From positions 4,282,427 to 4,346,426 of the forward strand of contig OZ038322.1 of assembly GCA_964035795.1 (NCBI GenBank): DNA of 64,000 bases, read 5' to 3'. The DNA comes from Pterobdella sp. o SKG-2022. Its lineage: Eukaryota; Annelida; Clitellata; Hirudinida; Piscicolidae. Below, piece by piece: positions 40,015 to 54,000 of this stretch; position 1 is the stretch's first letter, and each line of letters opens with the position of its first letter. The position numbers were made by a program, and so were the translations under genes. The notes under the pieces were generated by a model. That model saw only the letters and a program-made list of their open reading frames with translations. It was not told the origin of the DNA and did no database searches.

Positions 40015-40205
40015 GTTTTGAGCCGCAGCTCTCGATAAGCACTCTCAGCTCACAGCCACATGATCCATGAGTGAAGGGCAGCAAACCGTGGTTGATGAGC
40101 TCTTCCTTGCACATCACGTCCATCCATACAGTTGAGTGGGGAAGGCGGGTAGTCCATTTTTTGGAAGACTGGGCCCAAAGTCGGTCTGGTGTTCGGAGAC
40201 TCAAG
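40015..40205. other. Isolated GC-richer block, unidentified
   Basis: About 190 bases with clearly higher GC content than the surroundings, and open on both strands (for example LWAQSSKKWTTRLPHS on the minus strand). I do not recognise the sequence and cannot fix a strand or splice sites. It could be an orphan exon, a processed fragment or part of a mobile element. Confidence 0.35.
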
Positions 40206-40967
40206 TTTGAGAAATTAATTCAACTCGTTCCGGTTTTTAGCCATTTGAAAATATTTCGATCACAAACATATTAATTGTTCAATTAGTCATTGAGTCTTTC
40301 GAGTTTATCGTAGGCAAGTTGTTACCTCACACTTTTAAACTGAAAGTTGTTTGCACATATTTGAAACTTTGAAGGAAAAAACAACTTATAACGACTACAT
40401 TCATACGTCAAAGTTGAACCGCTTAATAGATAAATAAATTTATTTTTTTTAAATAAATTTAAATAAAAAGCAGGAATTTGGTGCATAAAACTGCTTATAT
40501 GATAAAGCCGGGTATTATAAATTATTAACATTCTGTCTATACATTGAATCTTCTTAATAATTTCTCAAGCGAACGCGGGTTTTTCGATGTTTTTATATTT
40601 ATATCAAGTCTTAGCTTATATATTTGAAAATGAATCTTGTTTTTCGAGTTTTCTTTGTTCTGAGCCAGCCTTGTAGCTTCTTTCGGGTAAAAAAGTCCTC
40701 TCTTTTAAGTCGTCTTTGATGTTTGTTACCATATTTTTTGCAGACATCTTTTTGAATCTTCATCAGCAAAATAATAATGAATTTTCATTTTTTTTTTCAA
40801 ATTCCATTGAGAACGTTAATAATAATGTAATAAAACTGCGTACTTTTGCGAAATAATGTTTTTAATGATAATTTTATCCAAACTAATATTTATTAAAAAC
40901 TGGAAATTTTTTTTATCCATTGATATTTGTCCTACGCAGGCAAATATATAACCAATCTTGAGGATTG

Positions 40968-41616
40968 TATGACTGAGGGTCTTTTTTTGACCTATATTTA
41001 TAGTGTACAAAACAAAGAATAATATTATTAAATATAGAACAATGAATTTAAATTATTATACTATCGAATATATATAGCAATGTTATGAAATAAAATTAAT
41101 CAATTTGGTCGGGTTTTTTCCAACTTTGGCAGTTTTACAGAATTTTCTTAAACTGTCATTTTGTTAAAATTCCTTTTAAAGAAGTTCCAAGTAGCACAAA
41201 GCTGTTTTAAATTGGACCAATCATAGGCTTTAAAAAATGTTAGTTTTTTTCTTGAAAATATTCATGTATCATAATGTTTAAATATTTACGGATTGTACAA
41301 AAAGCTTTGTTAGTTGATAAACGTTAGTTTTTTTTTTCATAAAGCTTCTAAAAATGATTATTTCAGTACTTTCACAATTTTTTGGAGTTCTATGATTGGT
41401 TCATCAACTAGCCTAAAGCTATTCAATACTTTTTGCGTGATCGCGAAGTGCCTGTAATTTCTTCCATTTGCAACTCAATTATCATTTATTGTATACTCAA
41501 ACACTAGAAAGTGTTTGAACAAATTAAAACAGGTAAAAACAAATTTTTTTTTTCCTTGTGCACTTTATATATATAGGTACAAAAAAAGACCCTCAGTCGT
41601 CTTACGATATTTTATA
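40968..41616 (+). mobile_element. MITE with terminal inverted repeats (GACTGAGGGTC family)
   Basis: The left end GTATGACTGAGGGTCTTTTT, followed by GACCTATATTTATAG, is mirrored at the right end by TATATATATAGGTAC then AAAAAGACCCTCAGTCGTC. The terminal repeats span about 45 bases with few mismatches. The 560-base interior is AT-rich and has no transposase. Two other pieces of the family lie at 30765 and 32690. The autonomous parent is unknown. Confidence 0.8.
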
Positions 41617-41827
41617 TAGTTTCTTTTGAAAGTAGTTGCACCGTTCAATTTAAAAATAAAATCGCCAACAATTCGTGCTTTACGTTTTTGTGAGACATCT
41701 TTTATAAGTTTTAAAATAAATTCATTTTTTTAGTTTTTAATTCAATCACTTTTCCTGATTAATAAATGTATTTTTTTTTATTTACATAGTTACAGGTTTT
41801 AGGTTTTCTGCTAGTGCAAAAACAAAA

Positions 41828-44800
41828 ATGGTTTGGGAAGGAGCATATGAGTTGACATATGAAGGGTTATTCAACAACAAAATTAAAGTTAAAAAGTATC
41901 TTTCTAAAGTTACGCGCTTAAAAATAGCTTTCGCTAATGTTCCGGGCCCTCTGGTTCATGGAAAGTTTGCCGTAGGTAAGCACTTTTTCACATTGAATGC
42001 AGTCTGTTTTAGTCGACGTTGAAAACTTAAAAAAAAATATCAAATTAAATACTTGAAGCCACGGAAGATAGCAGCGATGATGGATTACCGCATATTTTGG
42101 AGCATGCTATATTTCTAGGCAGTGAAGATTATCCCCATAAGGTTTGTTAACACTTTATCAACAACAAATTTTTTTTTTATGTTAAATTTTAAAATATTTC
42201 TTGTGTTTATAGCTTGAATAGTTTACGTGAAATCTATTTCAGGGTGTCTTGGATAAAGTTGCAACCCGATGCTTCTCAAATGGCACAAATGCAACCACAG
42301 ACACTGATGTTACTACATATGAAATCACAACAGCTGGTGAAGAGGGATTTCTCAATATCTTCCCCATCTATCTTGAACACATTCTTTTTCCAAGACTTAC
42401 TGTAAGTTCATTTAAATCTATGTCCATTCTCAATCAAATCATGAGTATGATTGTAGGCAATAATTTTGTTAATTTTTAAGCCACTAAATGAAGATAATGT
42501 AGTTGTGCTGATGAAAAAATTTTTCAATTCTATATCTGTTTTCATATTGAAAAGATCTTACAAAAGACTTTAGTGTTAGAACATTGTTTTTAACAGATAA
42601 ACATTTTGTAAAATTACAGATGTTGCATTTAATTTTATAATGTACTACGTAAGGAAAATACTATATTAGTCAATAGAAGATGAATGTAAATAAACTATTA
42701 ATTCCCATGTTGAAACAGTTAAATTTTTTCTACATCTCATGTCTGGACCCAGTAGAACTCAGTTGCTGTTTTTACTTTTGCTCCCAAGTGATTGTCTTTT
42801 TGACCACTGGCCCAAGTCCATTAAGCTTCACAAATTGATGTTTTTGCTCTTAAATTTGGATTTTGTCAATTTTCTTATTGAACTCAAAATGCAATTCCCA
42901 AGCAGCAATAATTAAAAACTTGGGAGTATCTAGGTCTTCATCAATCTGCTTTCTCTTATGTTTTTAGCTTTTATTTACTCATCAAATAAATTTTCTTTAT
43001 TCATTTATTATTTCATCTACCTTTCTTTTCAGCTATACCTTTTTAGAATTTTACTAAAGGTGTGTTTCACCTAGGATAATAAACTTTTATTCATCTTTCT
43101 CCAGGTCTTTTCTGAAGATTTCTACTATATAGATCAATAAGACCCAACAAACTTTCAATCATCTGGCTCCAGGAAGCAGCCTATGTGACAGAAGTCTACC
43201 ACATAGATGGGGAGGGTCGGGATGCAGGTACGGTGTACAGTGAGATGCAGGCAAGGGAAAACACGACTGAAGATATAACAGATTTGGCATTGAGGAGGGC
43301 TCTCTATCCATCTCCCCAGTGTGGCTATCGCTTTAATACTGGAGGTCTGCTTACCAACATCAGAGATTCCACCAATAACCAAAAGGTCTGTGTTTTTTGT
43401 TGTTTTGTTGTCCAGAAGTGTATTTTAAATTAATATAATAAAACCTTTATAGGAAATTTCAACAGTTTAATATAAAAATAAGGATATTTCCCAGTCTGCA
43501 ACTATGTGTCATCATATTGTATTCAACTTTTCGTATTTGTGTCTATAACAGAATACAGTGTTATTACAGCATTTTAAATGTTATATATCCTTTGCCCTCT
43601 TACCAGTTAACATGACTTGAAGACACTCAAACAAAATTTAACGTTATATAATGTGGTACGGTATTTATGAAGCGATTCTCTGTATAGTTGAAAACACTAC
43701 AAATACATTATAGTTAAACACACCATGGGATAGGTAATAAGTCTATTCATTCAGCATGAAATCGGACCAAAACCTTTAATGATATTTACACACTCACATC
43801 TCACCAAAGGTGAAAGAATTTCACAGGCGTTTCTACAGGCCTGAGAATCTGTGCTTAATTGTGATTGGTGATGTGAATGAAGAGTCTTTCTTTAAGGTTT
43901 TGTCAAGGTTCGAGGAAAAAGTTGTCAGTAAGGTTGGTTTATGTTTAGTTGTTATTTAATTTGAGTATTGGGGTTAATTTAAATATTCCGAGATAAGGAG
44001 ACCATGGGTTTCAGAAGCGTTCATAATTGTTTTAATTGACTCAGTTATAATTGATAGTTTAACCATATTTCATGTAGAAGGGGTGCTTTTTAATCTAAAT
44101 TATTTGAAAAAGAAAATTAGTTATTGAAATCAAATTAATCATCAAATCAATCAAATCCTTTTTATAGCCCGTTTTCCTTTACCAAGGGTTGGGCTTTTTG
44201 AAAGTTCTATTTCGAAGTCGGCCTTTCCATTCAGAGTGATCGAGTGGATCCGCACAAACCATGTCTAGCTTTCTTTTATCATTCAATATGAGTTTGTTCC
44301 AAGTCTTTTTGGGCCTACCAGGCTTCTTGCAAGTATCTAAATCCAACTTTTGCATCTGAGAAATCCAACCCACGCTACGTTCTACATGTCCAAACCACCT
44401 TATCCTGTTTGTACGTAGAACTACCTCAACATCCCGAATGCCAAGTTTTGAAAGGAGTGAGTGAGAGCAAACGTTATCATTCGTTTTGATGTTGCACATC
44501 CAGCGAATCATGGCAAGGTCATTTCATCTAAGGCGGTTCAATGTGGAAAATGTTACGGGCCATGTTTCAGCAGCATGTAAGATAGCTCTTCTGACACGGC
44601 CTCTGGAAGTTAAGATCCGAAGTTAGAGGGCTTTTTATGCCGCTGCATTTCTTGTGTACCCATTGCCTGCAGCCTCCACACTGAATAGCATTTCTACCCA
44701 CACCTGCTTGGCATACACCACAAAAATACTTCTCACATTTTCTCAACACATCAAGGTTCGAACCAGAAACCATTAGCTTTGTCTTACCCATATTCACCCT

Positions 44801-47800
44801 CAACTCCTTTTTCTCCATCGCCGAGCTCCATGTTCTCAACTTCACTAATAGTTCATCCATGGACTGAGCACTCACCATTAAGTCGTCAGCATACAAGATC
44901 TCCCAAGGGCAACCTGTACGTAACTCCATAGATAAAGCTTCCAGCACAATAACAAAAAGTAATGGACTAAGAACAGAACCTTGATGAACACCTACCCGAA
45001 CATCAAACGAGTTGCTATACAATTTTCACAAGCCATTCATCAATTTTCAATTTATGCATACTCCACCAAATCACTTCTCGTGGCACTCTGTCAAAGGCTT
45101 TCTCCAGATCAATGAATGCTAAGTAGAGGGTTTTACCAGAAACCAGATGGTTTTCCTGTAATTGACGGAGGATAAATATGGCATCAGTTGTACTCCGACC
45201 TTTCATAAAACCACATTGCATATCATTAATCACCACTCTCTGTCTGATAAAACCTTCCACTACGCGCTCTAGAACCTTCATAACCTGATCAATTATTTTC
45301 AAACCCCTATAGTTAGACCTGTTTAAAGCATCACCTTTACACTGACTATGTGACTTTCCTGCCACTCACACGGTATACGGTTCACGAAGATGATGTCTTC
45401 AATGAGATCTCGAATCATACTAGCACCACTTGAACCTGCGGCCTTGAGCATCTCAGCAACAATACCTGAAGGACCCGCTGCTTTCCCAAGGCTCATCTTA
45501 TTAATGGCCTTTCTAACCATTGCTGTAGTGATAGGTTCGCTGGAACCTTCCACTGGATAGACTTCGGACAAACCATCTGGATTCCATGAAAACTCCACAT
45601 TGAGAAGGTGCATATAATGCTCTCTCCATGCTTCTTTTTTGAAATCAACATCCAGGGACATTTGGCCATTATTATTTCTCATCGGTTTATCCCCAATGAC
45701 GTCCTGGTTCTCTTGCAGCATTTGCTTAGCCAGTCGATATATCTCAACAGATCTGGGATTGATTTTTTTGAACGCAATCTTTTCAGCATCAGTTTTGGCT
45801 ATGTGGACAGCAAGGTTGGATGCACGTTTAGCCGCCTGATAAGCATCTCTGTCTCCTCCTGCTTTCCATTCTTTGAAACATTTGCGTTTGTGGGACACAG
45901 CTTGCTGCACCTTTTCATTCCACCACCATGTCTGGCTCTTCCAGATATGTTTTGCAGAGACTCCACAAACCTGTTTTGTAGCATTAATCAAATTGTTTTT
46001 CAGGTACTTCCAACGCTCATCCAAAGTTTTACCAGTTTCATTTAATGCATTGAAAAAATTAGAAAATTCAACTTGATTTCCAAAGTCTTTTAGTTTCCAG
46101 ACTTTTGTACGAGGAACAAACCTTCTTTTGGGGTGAGCATGAGTGCAAACCTTGAAGTCACCGACCACCAGTCTATGCTGTGTTGCACACTCCTCCCCAA
46201 CAATGACTTTCACATTAGAGACCACTTTTCTTAAACTTCTCATACAATATCTAGTCGATTCTTAGTTACTATGTTTCTGAAATGTTAAATTAAAATGATC
46301 AAACTTCAAAAAATTTTTAAATGTTTTTTTGTTAAAGCACAGAATCGAACTAGCAATATTATACATATATAATGTGAGAAACAGAATTTTTAACAAGTCA
46401 AGCTCTCATTAAATATTTGAATAAATTCATGATTTTGTCACAATTAATAGAAATAATGAGGATAAACTTTTCAATGAAACCTGAATGCAAGAAATCAATA
46501 ATTTCACGACATATTTTAAAATTATAATAGTAATAATAGTGAGATACCTTTTAAACGCATCTATTGAATATCAAATACTTGAATAAATATCAGTTAATTA
46601 ATCGGTTAAATTTTAGCATCTGTTCCACAGTATGTTTTCGAGTCTAACTTCAGGGAATGGTAATACAGGGACGATAAACGATGAAAAATTATTATCAGTT
46701 ACCCACCACAGGGACTGAGTTCATCGTTCAAACGACCTTGGCAGACCCCCGTTGAGCCATTGAAATCCTCAAGCAATGTTGAGGTGAGTCCATCTTTATT
46801 ATGTTGTTGTTCCTTAATTGCTTTCCATTATAAGTATTTCAGATTTTGTTGAGAACTTTTAACTTGTTACATGTGTATTCTTATGATGTTTATATTTATA
46901 GAACATTTTCAATCAAATTCTTTTTATAGGCCGTTTTCTTGAGTTAACTTCTAGTATCGATAAAATAATTTTTAGAAATATATGATTTGAAATGTGTTTT
47001 TTTCAAACCACTTTCTACTAATAACATAAGCTCCAAACACTCATCATTATCATGAGTTGATTCACTTGCTTATTAATAGGCTTCCAAATATGTGTTGTAA
47101 ACTAGCGTCTATTCGTAATATAAGACCTGAATGGTCATTATCATAAGATGACTCATAACATATTGATTGGCAGGCCTTGTATCCTAATGACGAGGAGGAG
47201 GAAGGGGAGGTGACAGTGGGATGGAGAGGTCCTAGTATTAATGTGAGTCCATGTTTCTGCTAAAGTTTTAATTAAAAATCTTATTGGTTTTTGTAAAGCC
47301 AAAGTAACAGATAATGATCAATAACCTAACGCAAATTTTTTCTTATTCAAAGCAACGAAGCTTTTCTTCATTGAAATATATAAACTATGTTGTATTCACA
47401 AATAATTAAAAATTAACTGCAATCATGAACACTACATTCTTAGTAGCACTATGAATATAATTTACAGGGTGTAATGAACTCTAAATTATCCTGCTCTAAC
47501 TCTTTCCAAACACAAATATTCTTTTTACATATATGTAGTTGTCTCAATTAAATTGACGTTAAAACACACTTTTACGAAATTTTTATTAATCCAATTAGAT
47601 TATATTGTGTACATGTCCCAGTAACTGGGGTTGACAGCAGTCAGCCTAGATTATTGAGTGATGTATTAAAAAGGCCATTTCATTTGGGAAAAATGCTTAT
47701 AGACTGCCAGTCCGAGCTAACATCCAACTTGAAATTATCAAATTCATTATCCGCCTTTTCCACACTGCGGCAGTTTGCCTCGCCGTTGTCAACATAAAAA

Positions 47801-48005
47801 AAGATCATTCGCCAAACCAAATGACAATGACACCAGAGTATCAGTTTTTCGATACCGGCTACCGAAGTCTACTGTTGTCCAAGTTATAAGAGAAAAGCAG
47901 CTTCAATTTAGAGACGCTATCTTCGGTGCAGCTCAACGTAATGCCCACAACATGTTTAAACAAACAGAATACAAAATACTCATAACGGTACCATATCGAC
48001 AGATG

Positions 48006-48043
<38 letters not shown>

Positions 48044-51000
48044 TCGATATCATATCATGAGTCATGACACTCCATTGAAAAACCTTGAAGGATTTTTATA
48101 GGATGGTAGCATGTTCAGTTCTGCTCGACTACCTACAAGACAGTGCTGTGTCAGTCCTGTACCAGTCTTTTGTTGAAGTGCCTGATCCATTGTGTACTGA
48201 GGTAGCGGTTCATTATTATTCTTATTTTTATTATTAATATTATTATTATTTTTATTGTTGTTACTATCCATTAAAACAATAATATAACAGCCTCATGAAA
48301 ATATAATGCTGTTCCGACAATGATATAAATATATGTATTTTTAAAAGTTTTTTGAAATTTAATTATATATTTTGATGATGTTATATTGTTCTTAAGAATT
48401 TTTTATTGAATAAATGAATAGCAAGATTTTAAATCCGGTTTTAACCCCTCTATGCTCCAAGTGGCCAGATTTAATCCGTGTTAAAGAAATTTCTTGTAGT
48501 TTTTATACGTCTGTTTGCGTTTTAATAATGCTATATTCCTATTAAACTTCATTTTATTGTCATCATTATGTTATACCATCGTTAAACTATGGTTATCTAG
48601 CCAGGAAGTGTATACTCGGGGTATATGCTTTGTAAAACTTGAAAACAAACTAACATATAGTGATAAGGGCATACTTTTGAAAGCAAATCACTCCAATATT
48701 TTAGTGATCAATGAAGATATAAATAGCATACCTCTGAAGTGGTACTGATTCAAGTGGTCAAGAATCAATCATTCACTTTGTTTTGTATCAGTAACATTTT
48801 GTAAATTTTTCTTCATATTGTCTTTTTATTGATATATTGCTTTGTTTTATTTTTTAAATTCCAATTTTTCCATAATTGAAGAAAAGATGTAGATTTTTAG
48901 GTTGAATTATTCTTTGGAAATGCTTTGAAGAGCAAATCTCTAAAGATCACAAGAGTATAAAGCATTCTAATTATAATTCAAATTTAAATTCGGTCTTACA
49001 ACGAATATATTGTTTATTATGTGAAAAAAATTCAGTTATTTTTAATCATCCAAAACTCCATGGAGTATCACCCTGTGAAACCTATCAGTTGCGTAACCGA
49101 ATCTCCAGTTAAGGGTAACCTAAGGATGGGCTTACTTGAAAACTACAATTGTTAGATGAATATTTGCTAATTCAATTTCTGCCTATAAAAGCTTCATTTT
49201 TATATAACCCTTTATGTATGTTTCCGTTATATTTAATGATTCCCATCTTTTGTGGAGTATCATTACCGTCGTTTTCAGTCTTATTTTTATGGGGCAGTCG
49301 ATAGGTATAAATTTTCATGTTTGGGTCTAGTGCATTTAAGGATTGATACTTTTTATGAAAATAATGGTTAAAAATCATATTTGGTCAATGAATCAATTAA
49401 TTATTCTCTTGTGTGATCGAATGACTGATAAAGTCTAACCATTGGACACTCAGATAGGGTACACTGTGTATGAAAACATTGAGTCATCCTTGGTATTGAG
49501 CTTCTACAGTGCTCCTATTGATAAGCTCAACCTTATTGAACCTAGGTGATTTTATTTTAAATGGGGTGTTTATAGGAGTGTGGTTGTCTTTTGTGGAATT
49601 AATCAAAGAAATATTATTTCTTTATTTTGTCTAGCCCATGCTACCATGGAAACAGAAGTAAAACAATGATGATGGAGATGACTATTTCAAACAAGATTAA
49701 TAAAATATACTTATCTTTTGCTGAATACATAAAAGGAATAAAAATCTCCATTTAAAACGAAATTTTTGATCGAAAATACTTTCGACAAAATAAATAAAAG
49801 AAACATAACCCATACTTCAAATTTATAGTTTATGTTGGCAGACTCAAAGCAACTGACCACTTTAACTCCCACAGGTTACTGCAAGTATTGAAGAGGCTGG
49901 AGGCTGAAGGGTTTGACATGAAGAGGCTAGCTTCACTCATCAAGAACCGAGCCATTCACATCTATGATAATGTAGGTTTACAAGTGTTGTTCTGTTATTA
50001 CAAATCATTATACTTTATGAGTCCTTATTCTTTCATTTTTTAATGATAATAGATTTAACCACTGCACATGTCCCAGTGACTGGGGTTGACATGACTTTAT
50101 TTCCACTAATTTTTTTTGTACCTCTTAAGATGATTTTATTCCAATTGTTCAAGTAGAGGTGTGGCTTGTATGTTGTCTTATAAGATCCGTGTTTTTGTTA
50201 TCTGTTTAATTTTTCGTTAGTCAGCCACATGTCTTATCTCGATTAGTAAAAAAAAAATAATAATATCAATACACACTCAACATTTAACGGGAAAAGTATC
50301 AGATAAATTACAAATGGGAGTATAGAGACATAAACTTCAAAAGTTGCATATTTTTTATCAATAGATTTCATACACATTATTAAAGAATCATCATCATCAC
50401 CGCCATCATCATCATCACTGCCATCACCACCATCATCATAATCATCGTTTCACTTCTGTTTGCATCATCATTAAAATCATCAGTTAGAGAACGACCCTTG
50501 CAACACCATATCCAATGATCTGGTTGTTGACTTCTTGTACTCCACTGATAAAACCCACGTTAGTGATTTGGTATTTTTATATGATTATCACCTTAGATAC
50601 TGTGATAGTCTTGAGCTTGTCTGTTATAAAATCAATTGTTATATTGAGGTTATAAATTCTCGTTATAATGTTATAAAATATGTTGAAGGTTTGAAATTCA
50701 TTTATAACGTTAACTATATAAGATATGGTAATAAAAGGCAATGTACTTCATTCAATAAGCCTCATACTTTTATAATAGATTAGTTATACATTATTATACA
50801 TAAATCTCATAATTTTATAATCTATAACTAATACACCATACTACATAATCAATACAAGTTATTGCAATGGTTACCGACAGACGAACGACCGTTTGAATGC
50901 CAGATCAACGCTGAGCAAGCTGTTAAATGAGCCAGAGTCGTTCTGGAAGGCCACCTTGTCCTCCTTCCTCCTTTCGAAGCCCCACGTTACGGTGGGTTAA

Positions 51001-54000
51001 GTTTGATGAGATTATTTGCTTCTATTTAAACATTTATTAACTAAATGATTCGAAGCTTCAGTTTATTCGATAAGTTAGTTTCATTCTTTATCAAATCTTT
51101 TAAACTAAACAATACGAGGATTTTCGTAGGTCAAACTGCCATTATTAAGTAAGCACTTGGTTTGATGTGAGTTTCCTTTACAAAAAGCTTCGTGCTGTTG
51201 AGTTGCTAGAAGTTGTTGATTGTTTTAATTAATTTCGTTCTAGACTACTTTATTTTATCATCATGTGTTCAAGTAAGGCTTGTATATAAGGACAAATATA
51301 TTTTAATTAACATCCTTAATATTTAAATTGTTTGCTTCTTCAGATAGTGTCCAAACCCAGCGCAAGTTTTGCGGAGGAGCATGAGAAGCAGGAAGAAAAA
51401 CGCATAAATGACAGGAAGAAGGTTTTGGGCGAGGATGGCTTGCGACAAAAAGCCCAATTATTGGCCGCTTCTATCGAACAGAATGAGGTCCAATGTTTGC
51501 CACGGTTTATAATCATCATGTAGCTTAACTATTTAAACTTACCAAGCATTCTTCTACTGATTATTATTATCGTCAGATATGGTTCAACCATTCAAAGCAC
51601 CACCACCCTCATACCATTTCAGACTCCAATTCCTGAAGAGGTTTTGTTATCAGTCAAGATCCCCTCCCTGTCCTCTATCAAACACCATGCTCTCTCCGCC
51701 TTTTCCAACCATCCGCCCAGCCACCCTAAAGGAGTTTCTCCTTTCGAGTCTGCATCCAGCTTCAACAGCTTGCCCTTTACCTTGCACCTTCATCAAGTCG
51801 ACACGTCATTTGTTACTGTTAGTTTTGCTTTACCTCGTGTGAAAAGACTTTAAAAGATTAATGAGAATATTTTGTTAGTTGAATCAACTTTTAGTGGGTC
51901 AATTTGTTTGGTTCGATGTTACATTCTTTTCATGTTTGTAGGTTTTTTATACTTTGTATATCCATTAATATTTAACCAGCAACAAATATTCTATCAAACT
52001 TCCATAAACTGCCTCTACCCATAACGGCAGCTATATTTGATACTAATTCAAAATCGCCCACCTAAAAATATACCGTTATACCCCCACAAACCACCATCTC
52101 ACTACAATGCAAGATAAGCATCTTGTTGGACGCATCAGACGTCCCACTGCACCTCCTGCCCTACCTCACCCTCTTCAACGAACTCCTCTTTGAATCTCCC
52201 ATCAACTTCTCAGGGGGTTCATATACTTGTGCTTTTGTCTAGTTTTATTTTTTTGTTTTTTATTGTGTGTTTTATTTTCTATTATTTTTTTGGTACACAA
52301 AAAGGAATGTCATGTGGAGCTCATCAATTGACCTGCAAAAATTTTTATATTTTGGAAAATTATTTGATATTTTTGTTAATTTTCACAATTGCTTTGAAAG
52401 AATTCATTTTAAAATTGCTTGATTTCAAATACTTAATTTTTTTTTAAATTTCAATATATAAACCTAGAATCATTTTTCCAGTTATAATCCTTAAATACCA
52501 GCATGACCCAATCTAAACAATAATATCGACATGAACCCTTGTTAGAGGTGATGGACTACAAGAGTGTGGTGGAGAGGCTGGTGGATGAGACTGTAGAATA
52601 CACAGCTTCCGTGGGATTCTCTGGGGATCGTTTTATGGCTGGGGAATTTGCTTCATACTTCCATTTAAGCATCAAAGTATTTGTATTCTGTTTGGGTTTG
52701 ATGGGGGCTCAAAGTTATTGGTGATGTTTAAGTGAAATAGCTTTATAATGACATGCAAATAATTAGAGCTACGAAAACTTACATTTTTTGTATGCGTACG
52801 TCTAAACCCATAAAAATGTGGATGTAAAGATAATGAACGATGATGGTTATAATTATTCGTAGAATCCTTATTTAACTTTTAGAAATCAAGTAATATCTAA
52901 AGGAGGTTTAACAAAATTTAAATTTTACAACAGGTTGAAATGGAGAGATATAAGGAGGGAGTGAAATGGTGCAGTGACTTATTAACTGGAGTGGTCTTCA
53001 ATAAGGAGAGGTTGAGAAGTGTGGCATCCAAATGCCTGGGAGATGCCAAGAATGAGAAAAAGAATGCCAGGACGGTGGTTGAGCAATTGAGTTCTGTCAT
53101 CATCTTCAAGAAAGGTTACGTCTAACACCATTAAATGAGAAAGTATAAAAACGATAAATGATGATGAAGAAGAGGAGAATGGTTATGATGGTTTGAATGG
53201 TTTTATTATGATGGTTTTTTGTTGAAATCCTTCTTTAATACCAAAAGTTTTGTTAATGTAGATCCAATTAACAAAAAGCTGTGTTGTTCAGAAAAATGAA
53301 AAGCATTTTAAAGAAAAGGGAAAGTTTTCGAAGGTGGAAGCAATCCCCATCGGCTGAAAATATATCCCTTCATGCCTCTAATTAAAAGGAAGCCAAGAGA
53401 GTTGTAGCTGAGGCAATGAAGAAAGAGATGGTGAAAAAGTTGGAGGATAAAGAATGACAAACTGTCGTATTTTGTGGAATGAAAATGATAAAAAAAGCGA
53501 GTGCTATGGCAACCAGGTAACAACTGTATTAAAGACAAAAATAGGGAAGATTGTACTTGCCGAGGATGGTCGGAAGAGAGTGGGAAAGGAACACAGAGAC
53601 CATCATAAATAGGCAGAATCCATGGGATGGTGAATGTAGAAGTGGTTAAAAATCTTTTTTAACCAGGTAGCAAAAGCGCCAAAAATCATGAAGAATGACA
53701 ACGTTATTTTTATTCCTAGGAGGATGCAAGAACGCTGCCTTGAGAAGAATAAGAAGTTTTTAATTTGATTTTTTGATTTGGAGAAAGCTTTCGATCGGGC
53801 GCTGAGGAAGAAGTTGGTCCAGGAAAGGTTGGTTCAGGCAGTAATGTCGATGTACATAAGAGTAAAAACGCGGGTTCAGGTTGGAGGTGGACACTCGGAA
53901 GAGTTTGATGTTGGTGTAGTTATCCATCAAGGTTCGGTTCTCTTACCGTTTTTGTTTTTAATGGCGCTAAATTTATTGTTTTGGCTAAAATGGATCCATG

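Noticed and set aside
45608..46076. Plus-strand open frames of 60-145 codons opposite the LINE
   Set aside because: They are shadows of the minus-strand endonuclease/reverse transcriptase frame, with no motifs of their own.
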